Positions 1 through 6,411 of a stretch of DNA of 7,271 nucleotides are shown here, in pieces (position 1 is the first letter of the stretch; the number at the start of each line of letters is the position of its first letter). Made by a program: the position numbers and the translations under genes. The notes beneath the pieces were generated by a model. That model was not told where the DNA came from. It worked only from the letters and a program-made list of their open reading frames with translations, and did not search any database. The DNA comes from Myxococcales bacterium (lineage in GTDB: Bacteria; Myxococcota_A; Polyangia; Polyangiales; Polyangiaceae), in contig JAAFHJ010000245.1 of assembly GCA_013298325.1 (NCBI GenBank), positions 1-7,271 of the forward strand. Direction: 5' to 3'.

Positions 1-489
1 ATCAAATTCGCGCTTTTGGAAATAGAAGATCCAGAAGATCGCGAGCCCTTTCACCCCCTCCTCGACGATCGGCGCGCTGATACACGCGCCCGCCGCGTCG
101 GCGAACTGTTCGTCGCCGGTGATCGCAGCGACGATCCCCTGGAACATCGTGTTGATCAGCGCCCCGTAGCCGCAGCCGGCGATCGCCCCCCAGGCGAGGA
201 CGGTCATCAGCGCCCAGAGCGGCTCCGGATCGAAGCGATCGACGATCCAAGGCACCCACAAGTAAATGAGGAGCATCGGAAGCGCGAGGCAGATGCCGAC
301 CCAGAGCGAGTGATAGGCGACGTCGGCGTGCTTCGAAAATAGCGGAGAAACGAAGAAAATCGCCCCAAAGAGGAGCGCGCCGATGGCGAGGAGGAACCAA
401 TAGAGGATCCACCCGACGAGCTTGCGGGTCGCTTCCGGGTCTCGGCGCGGCGGCGGAGCGGCGGGGGCGTGATGCATCGGGTAGTGCAT
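1..489 (-). CDS. PrsW-family intramembrane metalloprotease, N-terminal part (runs off left edge)
   Basis: The 163 visible codons open at an ATG (487-489) and continue past base 1 without a stop, so the C-terminal part is missing. A short Pro/His-rich cytoplasmic-looking head (residues 1-23) precedes hydrophobic segments at about 25-48, 61-82, 92-123 and from 148 on. Two family hallmarks are visible: the VDRFDPEP element (83-90), matching the DRxEPEP signature of PrsW proteins, and APIVEEGVKG (139-148) with the EExxK metal-site motif (E143, E144, K147). PrsW proteases cleave membrane substrates such as anti-sigma factors in Bacillus; the substrate here is unknown. The downstream His motifs lie outside the window, so catalytic completeness cannot be judged. 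A second in-frame ATG is at codon 5. No clear Shine-Dalgarno is seen. The gene diverges from the DUF2238 gene. Confidence 0.88.
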   Translation of the reverse strand, partial: MHYPMHHAPAAPPPRRDPEATRKLVGWILYWFLLAIGALLFGAIFFVSPLFSKHADVAYHSLWVGICLALPMLLIYLWVPWIVDRFDPEPLWALMTVLAWGAIAGCGYGALINTMFQGIVAAITGDEQFADAAGACISAPIVEEGVKGLAIFWIFYFQKREFD

Positions 490-539
490 GAACGGCGCAC
501 GCTACCGCAACCGCCGCCCCTGGTGCAGGTTGACCCCGC

Positions 540-562
540 GCGGCGACGCACAAAGTCGCCGC
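540..562. promoter_or_regulatory. 8-bp inverted repeat between prsW-like and DUF2238 genes
   Basis: GCGGCGAC (540-547) is a perfect reverse complement of GTCGCCGC (555-562) around a 7-base loop. It sits in the divergent gap, 21 bases before the GTG chosen for the DUF2238 gene. No T-run follows on either strand, so a terminator is unlikely. It could be an operator dyad or a 5'-leader hairpin; no regulator can be assigned. Confidence 0.35.
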
Positions 563-583
563 AAGGGGGCGTACAGTCGCGCG

Positions 584-1258
584 GTGCCCCCTGCCCAACG
601 CAATCGTCTCCGCCCAGCGAGCCGGGTCGGAGAACGCCTCCCGGTCGCTCTGCTCGCCGTGCTCACACTGATCTGCCTGGCGACCGCCTGGAACCCGCCC
701 GCCGGCCGAAAAAACTGGGCGCTTGAGGTCGTCCCCGGCCTCCTCCTCGTCGCCTGGCAGGTGGCGACGTTTAAGAAGTTCCGGCTATCAAACATCGTCT
801 ACGTCGGGACGTTTCTCCATCTTCTTGTATTGATTTACGGCGGTTTCTACTCGTACGCGCACACACCACTCGGTGATTGGGCCAAAGAGACCTTCCACCT
901 TTCTCGCAATCATTACGATCGCATCGGCCACTTCGCGCTCGGCTTCTTCCCCGCCCTGTTGACGCGCGAGATCCTCCTGCGGAAGACGCCGCTCGTTGTC
1001 GGCGGCTGGCTCGGGTTCCTCGCAGGTTCGGTCGTTTTCGCGGCGGGCGCCTTCTGGGAACTCATCGAGTGGTGGACGACGCTTGTCGTCGCCGGCGACC
1101 TCGGCCAGGCCTTCCTCGGGAGCCAGGGGGACATCTGGGACGCGCAGTGGGACATGTTCCTCGTCGGCATCGGTGCAGTGGTCGCACTTGTTTTCTTTGG
1201 AAAATTCCACGACCGATCGATGCGCGCGTCGACGGAACTGCTAGCGGCCAGCGCCTGA
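584..1258 (+). CDS. DUF2238 (YjdF-like) integral membrane protein
   Basis: This 224-residue multi-spanning membrane protein is recognisable as DUF2238, the family of E. coli YjdF, whose biochemical role is unknown. Hydrophobic segments lie at about 20-35, 47-61, 71-88, 113-130, 137-157 and 190-206. Family-type polar motifs are present: SRNHYDRIGHF (107-117), FWELIEWW (157-164) and FLGSQGDIWDAQWDM (177-191), which give a set of membrane-proximal His, Glu and Asp residues. I chose the GTG at 584 because it gives a length near the family's (about 210 residues). An ATG at 488 would add 32 Arg-rich residues that look non-coding and would overlap the divergent protease gene. A purine stretch (563-569) lies 14 bases upstream, rather far for a ribosome site. 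The 3' end overlaps the convergent lipoprotein gene. Confidence 0.85.
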   Translation: MPPAQRNRLRPASRVGERLPVALLAVLTLICLATAWNPPAGRKNWALEVVPGLLLVAWQVATFKKFRLSNIVYVGTFLHLLVLIYGGFYSYAHTPLGDWAKETFHLSRNHYDRIGHFALGFFPALLTREILLRKTPLVVGGWLGFLAGSVVFAAGAFWELIEWWTTLVVAGDLGQAFLGSQGDIWDAQWDMFLVGIGAVVALVFFGKFHDRSMRASTELLAASA

Positions 1259-1756
1259 CCGGATCCAGCGGCGGACGAGTGCGATCTCCGCGGGGTCGCC
1301 GGAGCCCATGCGATCGCCGACGGCCCCGGCAGAACCTTCCATCTTTTTGAGGAGATAGCTCCCCTCGGGATCGCCGGGGGCGACGCGTAAAAGAGACGGA
1401 ACCTCCGTCGAAGGGACGCCGATCGTGTCCCCGCCGGACGCGCGCGGGGCGAGGTTGAGGGTCAGCCCGCCCGCGGCGGCGCCGTGGCAGAGCGATTCGC
1501 GCCCCTCCCCCGCACAGCCGGCGAAAAGCCGGCGAACGGCGGTCGCGTCGTCGAGGACCGGCGGCGCTTCGTGATCCGGAAAGACGAGTGCGCTGTCGGC
1601 GACGGCGGCATCGGTGATGGCGGCGTCCGGCGCGCTACAGGCGACCGCCGCTACGAGCACCGCGAGCGGGGCGAGGAGCCCCCGCTTCCCCGGTAAGGAA
1701 CGCAAGAACTCGCGCCACGCGAGGGGAGCTTCGACCGGGGCGATGAAAGACGGCAT
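1241..1756 (-). CDS. Lipoprotein with cytochrome-c-like domain and degenerate haem motif
   Basis: The 171-residue product has a lipoprotein signal peptide (about 23-40) ending in VAAVAC, so C40 is the likely lipidation site. An Ala/Asp-rich linker (41-70) leads to a domain laid out like small c-type cytochromes of the planctomycete/myxobacterial kind: CAGEGRESLCHG (81-92), GGLTLNL (96-102), RVAPGDPEGSYLLKKM (124-139), GDRMG (147-151) and a closing WIRSGA (164-169). The usual CxxCH is absent; C81 and C90-H91 have eight residues between them. M150 sits where an axial methionine is expected. The ATG at 1756 lies inside the upstream LysR gene in another frame. A TTG at 1705 would give a tidier signal peptide and a shorter overlap. 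The gene may be translationally coupled to the regulator. Whether it binds haem is uncertain. Confidence 0.75.
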   Translation of the reverse strand: MPSFIAPVEAPLAWREFLRSLPGKRGLLAPLAVLVAAVACSAPDAAITDAAVADSALVFPDHEAPPVLDDATAVRRLFAGCAGEGRESLCHGAAAGGLTLNLAPRASGGDTIGVPSTEVPSLLRVAPGDPEGSYLLKKMEGSAGAVGDRMGSGDPAEIALVRRWIRSGAGR

Positions 1757-2528
1757 AGGTCACTCGCGTCGTCCCAACAATCGGCCTTCGTTGTAGCCCG
1801 GGGGTTTCGACAAAGTCATTTACAATCCCAATTCCTACGCCGAGTTCGGAAAGGCGAACGACCGCTTCCCACCCCGTGACCTCGACGGCCACGCGAAGCG
1901 GTTTTCGATGAAGACCAGCAAGCCCCTCAAATTGCTCACGAAGCGGTCGTCCGCGGGGCGGCAACAAGAGCGCATGGTCCAGCAGCTCGGCGGGCCGACT
2001 CGGACATGGAGTAGCGGCGGGGAAAAGCGCGACCACCCCGCTTTCCAGGAGCACCCGGCTCGTCAAGAGCGGGGCCCCTTCGGCGACCGAGGCGACCGTC
2101 ACCGCGAGGTGGGCTCGCCCCTCAGCCACTGCGGCAAGCGCTGCGGCACCGCCAAGTACCCGAAATGCAAGAACTCCCGGCGCCTCCCGCGCGAACGGGG
2201 CGAGCCGCGGCGCGACGAGATGAACGAGCGCCCCCTCGCCGCACGCGACCACGATCTGCTCCGCGGAAGCGACTCCACTCACTTCCGCGCGGACCCGCGT
2301 TTCGCCTTCGACGACGTCTCGCGCCCAGCCGAGCACGCTCCGCCCTGCGTCGGTAAGCGCAAGCGATCTGCCGCGGCGCTCGTAAAGCGGCTTGCCGAAG
2401 GAGATCCCCGCCGCCGCGAGGCGCCCATGGACCGCCGGCTGCGAGAGACCGAGCGCCTGCCCGGCGCGGGTCAGGTTGCAGTCGGCATCGGCAAAAGCGA
2501 CGAGGGCACGCAACGTCTCAAGATCCAC
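1635..2528 (-). CDS. LysR-family transcriptional regulator
   Basis: The 297-residue product matches a full-length LysR-type regulator. An N-terminal winged helix-turn-helix (about 1-62) includes TRAGQALGLSQPAVHGRL (20-37) and the following KPLYERRGRSLALTDAG (46-62). The effector domain (about 90-280) includes EAVVRLSELGVGIGIVNDF (221-239), the typical late element of the fold. It starts at GTG (2526-2528), which keeps the MDLETLRALVAFADA-type beginning usual for the family; no Shine-Dalgarno is obvious. Family sequence appears to end near residue 280. The remaining Gly/Arg-rich 17 residues are encoded where the next gene's signal peptide lies in another frame. It diverges from kptA, with an operator-like dyad in the gap, so control of itself and kptA is plausible. 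The effector is unknown. Confidence 0.9.
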   Translation of the reverse strand: MDLETLRALVAFADADCNLTRAGQALGLSQPAVHGRLAAAGISFGKPLYERRGRSLALTDAGRSVLGWARDVVEGETRVRAEVSGVASAEQIVVACGEGALVHLVAPRLAPFAREAPGVLAFRVLGGAAALAAVAEGRAHLAVTVASVAEGAPLLTSRVLLESGVVALFPAATPCPSRPAELLDHALLLPPRGRPLREQFEGLAGLHRKPLRVAVEVTGWEAVVRLSELGVGIGIVNDFVETPGLQRRPIVGTTRVTYAVFHRPGRSSPRVARVLAFLTGEAGAPRPARGARSGGRL

Positions 2529-2581
2529 GAGGGGAACTATCGGCGATCTCGATAGCTCCCGTCCAACGGCGAATTCCCCTC
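2529..2581. promoter_or_regulatory. LysR-type operator candidate in the lysR-kptA divergent gap
   Basis: The dyad CTATCG (2537-2542), 7 bases, CGATAG (2550-2555) contains ATC-N9-GAT (2539-2553), which is also T-N11-A. This is the standard recognition form for LysR-type regulators. It lies 8 bases upstream of the regulator's GTG and about 60 bases upstream of the kptA ATG. A second inverted repeat, GAGGGGAA (2529-2536) with TTCCCCTC (2574-2581), brackets it and could be an additional half-site pair. The assignment to the adjacent LysR is inferred from form and position. Confidence 0.6.
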
Positions 2582-2608
2582 GCGGCTGCCGACGCGCATA
2601 CTTCCCTC

Positions 2609-3253
2609 ATGAACACCACGACCCCGCTCAAGACCGCGTCGAAGCGGCTCTCCTGGCTGCTCCGCCATGGCGCCGTTGAAGAGGGCCTCCCCCTCGATCC
2701 CCAGGGCTTTGCGTCGATCGCCGACGTCCTTCGCCTCCTCCGCATGCGCCGCGATCTCCTCGACGCCGCCGTCGCCCAGAACGACAAAAAGCGTTTCGAA
2801 ATCGAGGGGGACCGGATTCGTGCGGTCCAAGGGCACTCGGCCCCCGTCGTCGACGCCGACGCCATCGAAGCGAGCTGGACGGAATACCTGGAAGATGCAC
2901 CGATCTTCCACGGGACATCGCTCACCGCCGCCGAGGCGATCGCCACGAGCGGCATCCACGCCGGCCAGCGCTCCCACGTCCACCTCGCCGCAAGCGTCGA
3001 CGCGACCGTCGGCAAGCGGGCAAACGTCGACCTGCTGCTTCTCGTCGACCCCGTCCGCCTCCGCGCCGCCGGGCTCCCCGTCTACCGGGCGCCAAACGGT
3101 GTATTACTCACGCGTTCGGTGCCGGTCGCTGCGATCGTCGGCATCCACCGGGTAAGGCGGCTACGCGCCGTCGACGAGGAGCGCGCCACCCGATTGTGCA
3201 GTATTTTCGAGCCCCTGCAAGCCGTCCCTACTTCGCCGCAAGAAGCGCGTTGA
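2609..3253 (+). CDS. kptA: RNA 2'-phosphotransferase (Tpt1/KptA family)
   Basis: KptA/Tpt1 enzymes use NAD+ to remove an internal RNA 2'-phosphate, making ADP-ribose 1'',2''-cyclic phosphate and nicotinamide. The 214-residue product shows the family signature throughout. The N-terminal RNA-binding lobe has LSWLLRHG (14-21), LPLDPQGFASIADVL (27-41), DKKRFEI (59-65) and IRAVQGHS (70-77). The NAD+-binding ADP-ribosyltransferase lobe has FHGTS (100-104), QRSHVHLA (120-127), VGKR (134-137) and NGVLLTRSVP (163-172). Candidate catalytic Arg-His-Arg-Arg residues are R19, H20, R71 and probably R121, so the enzyme looks intact. The usual LRHxP is LRHGA here. The first ATG is used, with no clear ribosome site. 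The gene diverges from the LysR gene and overlaps the 3' end of the convergent cytochrome lipoprotein gene. The bacterial substrate is not settled. Confidence 0.95.
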   Translation: MNTTTPLKTASKRLSWLLRHGAVEEGLPLDPQGFASIADVLRLLRMRRDLLDAAVAQNDKKRFEIEGDRIRAVQGHSAPVVDADAIEASWTEYLEDAPIFHGTSLTAAEAIATSGIHAGQRSHVHLAASVDATVGKRANVDLLLLVDPVRLRAAGLPVYRAPNGVLLTRSVPVAAIVGIHRVRRLRAVDEERATRLCSIFEPLQAVPTSPQEAR

Positions 3254-4421
3254 TCGCCGTCACGATCGAAGCGGTCTCATTGATCGTCCGTTGGCTCACG
3301 AGAGCGGTCGCCCCTTTGTAGGAGAAGGCGTGGAGGTCGCCGCCGTTCTTCACCGTCGCCCCTTTGGTGGTGATCGCCGAGGTGAACGTGTTGCCATCGG
3401 TCGACGCATCAAACGCAAAAGCCTGCTCGACACCGCCGCGCGCATGCGTGAGGTGGCAGCTCGCACAATCCATGGTGTCGGGGCTGTGCTTCGTCGGGTT
3501 CTCGATGCGCAGTGCGCTCTGCCAGACGGAAAGCGCCTCCGATTTGCTCAATGAAGACGAGTTATTGAGGAGCTTCGAAAGGTTATCCTTCGCCTTCGGT
3601 GGCGGTGTCACGGTGACGTTGAACGCCGAAAGACCAAACCCCGCGTTGGAGACCGTCTGAACCGTCTCCCCGCCGAGCGTTGCGATCTTCATTGGCGTCG
3701 CTTTGCCGGCAGAAAAGTCGAAGCCGCCGAGCTTCCATTGCTCTTCCCGGGAGGCCTCCCGCGTGAGGAAGGTGATCCGCGAGAGGTTCGCGGCGCCGGC
3801 GTTTGCCAAGAGAAGTTCGCGGAGGCCCTTCGCGAAGGGGCCCCGCGGCCCCTCTTTCGTGAGGAGCGGGTGGAGGCCGACCATCGAGGAGCGGTAACCA
3901 CCGGAGGCCTTTTTCAATGCCAAAAACTGCTTCACGAAGGCGAGCAAGCTCTCACGGGTCTGGTCATAGAAGACGTGGATCGCCGCATCGGCGGCGAGGA
4001 CCTTCTTGCTGTCTGCCGGGTCGACGTACAACGGTTGGAGCACCAACCGAATTTGATTCTTGCAGGCCGATTCCGGTGCGCCAGGGACGGCGAAGCAGGG
4101 GTCGATGCGAAGACCGACGACACGAAAGTTCGTGTACGCCCCCTTCGCTGGCGAAAGCGGGTCGAGGGGCGGCAGCGCCCCAAAGCTCGTCTTGGGTACA
4201 AGAACCCCCTTTGAACCGGTCGCAGATGCAGGAATGAGTGCATCAAGGTCGGCAGCGGCCGGGAGCGGGACGAGCAGCGACACATCGTTCGGGACGACCT
4301 TGTTCGTCGCCGTGAGGTCGTCTTCGGTGGTCTCGTCGACGGTCGCCTCGTCGGCGCAGGCGAGCACCGGAAGCGCGGCGAGAGCAACGAGCAGGGCGGC
4401 GAGCGGACCACGGAAACGCAT
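3228..4421 (-). CDS. Monohaem c-type cytochrome-like lipoprotein
   Basis: From the ATG at 4421 the product has 397 residues. The signal peptide MRFRGPLAALLVALAALPVLAC gives lipidated C22, followed by an acidic stretch with EDDLT (33-37). An ATG at 4466 would add 15 Arg/Pro-rich residues and an unusually long n-region, so it is less likely. Residues 45-300 are a soluble domain I do not recognise; it contains two cysteines (C109, C120) that could form a disulphide. Near the C-terminus, DTMDCASCHLTH (315-326) carries one CxxCH haem-c motif. No Met follows it, so a second axial ligand would have to be a His such as H326 or H364. Probable location is a periplasm-facing membrane. An electron-transfer or oxidative role is only an inference. 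The last 26 bases overlap the end of kptA on the opposite strand. Confidence 0.82.
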   Translation of the reverse strand: MRFRGPLAALLVALAALPVLACADEATVDETTEDDLTATNKVVPNDVSLLVPLPAAADLDALIPASATGSKGVLVPKTSFGALPPLDPLSPAKGAYTNFRVVGLRIDPCFAVPGAPESACKNQIRLVLQPLYVDPADSKKVLAADAAIHVFYDQTRESLLAFVKQFLALKKASGGYRSSMVGLHPLLTKEGPRGPFAKGLRELLLANAGAANLSRITFLTREASREEQWKLGGFDFSAGKATPMKIATLGGETVQTVSNAGFGLSAFNVTVTPPPKAKDNLSKLLNNSSSLSKSEALSVWQSALRIENPTKHSPDTMDCASCHLTHARGGVEQAFAFDASTDGNTFTSAITTKGATVKNGGDLHAFSYKGATALVSQRTINETASIVTAINALLAAK

Positions 4422-4797
4422 CGGTCCACGTGGCGGGAGACGGCGCGGAGTTCTCTGCAAACGCATGTGCGCAACCTATGTGGGCTTGGCGGGAAGAGCG
4501 AGCGCCGAAGCTACAAAAAGCGGAATCCCGCCCTTGGTCGCTCTCGCAACCGGGCACGATCCGCCTATGCGCATATCCTTTCTCTTTGCAGGTTTCTCGT
4601 CGCTTTCGCTGGGGGAAGAGGAACGGTATCGCGTCTCTGGTCGGGAAAACCTCCTGGACAATCAGGCCTCGCTGCCGGCCTCGGGAATGCAACCAGGCAG
4701 CTAGAAGAACCCTTCCAGCGGTATTCACTTTTTCTTCGCGACGACGCAAAAAGGCCCGAATCCCAGAGGATTCGGGCCTTTTCTTTTCGAGTCTCGC
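4422..4797. other. Gene-free gap upstream of the cytochrome lipoprotein
   Basis: No reading frame on either strand here resembles a protein; those present are Arg/Ser-rich and lack a credible start. The segment should hold the promoter and leader of the minus-strand cytochrome lipoprotein, but I found no convincing -35/-10 pair. It contains the strong terminator described separately (4748-4782), a CCACGTGG palindrome (4426-4433) just before the chosen ATG, and a weak 4-bp hairpin with a T-run at about 4515-4531 on the minus strand. Confidence 0.5.
4748..4782 (-). terminator. Rho-independent, potentially bidirectional terminator
   Basis: A perfect 11-bp stem, GGCCCGAATCC (4753-4763) with GGATTCGGGCC (4768-4778), closes a 4-base loop. 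Five A's precede it and four T's follow it, so both strands carry a U-run. It begins 15 bases past the stop codon of the large minus-strand lipoprotein gene and would end that transcript. It would also insulate the cytochrome lipoprotein gene further downstream. Confidence 0.92.
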
Positions 4798-6411
4798 TCA
4801 CTTCACCGTGATCGGCTTCTTCTTCGGGTCGTAGACGTTGTCGAGTTCACCATCGACGACGCGAAGCGCATCCTGCCCCCAAGAATAGCCGTACCCCTTG
4901 AACTGCGCCGCCTTCAAAATGGCGGTGTAGCTGTTCATCTTCCCATCAATGAAGGCGCCAACGAAGCGCCCCATGGCGGGGCCGCTCTCGTTGACCCAGC
5001 TCTCGAGACCGTTCGTGACGAGTTCAAGGTTCGCCGTCCCGCCGGTCTTCAGCGGGAAGTAGTCCTTCTCGTAGTAGTTGTAGGATACACATCCATTGAT
5101 CATCATGACCTGGTAGCTCTTCGGGAAGTCGGCGGCGGTGAACCGGGACGGGTCGAGCGGGCCGTAGCCGATGTAGGAGTGCCCATTGTAGACGAAGATG
5201 TCGCTCGTCTTGATCGCGCGTTTGTGGGGCGTCGAGTCCCCTTCGGCACCGAAGTAAGTCTGCAGTTTGATCGTGACCGGCGTCGTCTTGCCGGCGACGG
5301 TCACCTGGACGGGCGCCTCGAAGGTAATCCAGTGAAGTCCAAGCTTTTGCGCGATCGCCGCCTGGAGCTTGGGGCGCGTCGTAGACGTGATGCCGCTCGG
5401 GTTGACGCGGTCGAGTTCGAACTTGATGAGATCATCAAAGGTCGGGAACGTGTAGGTCTTTCCGTCGACGACGAAGGCGGTCAAATCCTCTTTCGGCTCG
5501 ATGGAGGCGAGCTTCATTCCCGGGCGGGCGGCGAAGATTTCGCGGAGACCGCCGAACCACATGTCGTAGCCCTGATCCTCGAAGAGCTCGTGGTGCTCGC
5601 CGGCGGCCCAGTCGGCCATCATTCCGCTGACCATGCCGATGACGACCTTCCCCGGCTCGACGCCGCCCGCGTAGAGGCGGTCGTACTCGGGGTAGGAGAT
5701 TTTCGTGTTCGTCGCGTCACGACCGAGCGCCATGACCGTCGGAATGTAGAGGCGCTCGACCTCGCTCTTCGGCAGCCGGACGTTGGAGCCGCCGATTTTG
5801 GTGCGGTCGGCGTCGATCGCCTTCTGCTCCTTGGCCATCGCCGTCGTGCAGGTCTTGAGGCTCGGATCGAAGACGTACCAGAGAGAACCATTCCGGAATT
5901 CGGTGGCGTGGGCGTCACGCGTCGTGCACTCGTCGAAGACGCGCTGGTTCTGAGCTTCGTAGTTCGGGTTCAGCACGCCGAGCGCAATCGACGAGCGCTT
6001 GGCCATCGGCGTCGGCACGACGGCGTTGTCGGTGAACGTGTAGGCTACACGCATAAGCTTGCGCCCGGGATCGTTGGCGATTGCCGGGTCGACGACGGTG
6101 ACGTCCGACTTCACGAAAGTCTTCGCGTCGACGTCTTTGAGTTCGCGGCTGTTTACACCGACGTTGGCTTCACGGAGCGCGCCGAAAGCCGACTGGGTCT
6201 GCTTGCGGACCGTGGCGATGATGGAGCTGTCGGAGGTTCCAGGGGCGACGTAGACGACGCCCGCGAAGGTGAGCGTACGTGAACGGGCTGTGAGGCTGGT
6301 GAGGTCGTCTTCCGACGTGCTCGCATCGGAATCGTCCGAGGCGGAACAGCCAGAAAGACCGGTTGCAAGGGCGAGGAGTGCGAGGCGGGCGAAGGAACGG
6401 ACGTGGATCAC
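4798..6411 (-). CDS. Large lipoprotein with caspase-like (clan CD) His-Cys arrangement; function unknown
   Basis: From the GTG at 6411 the product has 537 residues. A lipoprotein signal ends in LSGC (C22), followed by a Ser/Asp linker with EDDLT (34-38). Residues 45-200 include a beta-rich-looking region with RVAYTFTDNAVVP (121-133) and several cysteines (C162, C188). The C-terminal half has DIFVYNGHSYIGYG (404-417) and YQVMMINGCVSYNYYEKDYF (433-452). A hydrophobic strand ending in NGH, then a second ending in NGC about 30 residues later, is how the catalytic His and Cys are placed in caspase/gingipain-like peptidases (H411, C441). This is inferred from pattern, and no family was identified with certainty. 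An in-frame TTG at 6480 abuts a terminator hairpin and gives no proper signal peptide, so it was not chosen. The AT-rich stretch 6412-6480 probably holds the promoter. Confidence 0.8.
   Translation of the reverse strand: MIHVRSFARLALLALATGLSGCSASDDSDASTSEDDLTSLTARSRTLTFAGVVYVAPGTSDSSIIATVRKQTQSAFGALREANVGVNSRELKDVDAKTFVKSDVTVVDPAIANDPGRKLMRVAYTFTDNAVVPTPMAKRSSIALGVLNPNYEAQNQRVFDECTTRDAHATEFRNGSLWYVFDPSLKTCTTAMAKEQKAIDADRTKIGGSNVRLPKSEVERLYIPTVMALGRDATNTKISYPEYDRLYAGGVEPGKVVIGMVSGMMADWAAGEHHELFEDQGYDMWFGGLREIFAARPGMKLASIEPKEDLTAFVVDGKTYTFPTFDDLIKFELDRVNPSGITSTTRPKLQAAIAQKLGLHWITFEAPVQVTVAGKTTPVTIKLQTYFGAEGDSTPHKRAIKTSDIFVYNGHSYIGYGPLDPSRFTAADFPKSYQVMMINGCVSYNYYEKDYFPLKTGGTANLELVTNGLESWVNESGPAMGRFVGAFIDGKMNSYTAILKAAQFKGYGYSWGQDALRVVDGELDNVYDPKKKPITVK

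Noticed and set aside
488..583. ATG 488 as start of the DUF2238 protein
   Set aside because: It adds 32 Arg-rich residues that look non-coding, exceeds the family length and overlaps the divergent protease start.
2..598. Minus-strand open frame of 198 codons at the left edge
   Set aside because: It is an out-of-frame shadow of the PrsW-like gene, which carries the EExxK and DRxDPEP motifs in its own frame.
1908..2555. Plus-strand open frame opposite the LysR gene
   Set aside because: It is Arg-rich and motif-free, and the opposite frame is a full LysR protein.
4426..4433. CCACGTGG palindrome as an operator
   Set aside because: A single 8-base palindrome in high-GC DNA is expected by chance, and no regulator can be linked to it.
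4515..4531. Possible attenuator: GCGG/CCGC hairpin followed by TTTTT on the minus strand
   Set aside because: The stem is only 4 bp, too weak to call.
4430..4834. Plus-strand open frame across the gap and terminator
   Set aside because: It reads through a strong terminator hairpin and has a Ser/Arg-rich composition without motifs.
5179..6282. Long plus-strand open frame (367 codons) opposite the large lipoprotein
   Set aside because: It is antisense to a gene with a clear signal peptide and domain structure. Its composition (Arg/Asp/Val-rich, no recognisable motif) is what high-GC antisense frames give.
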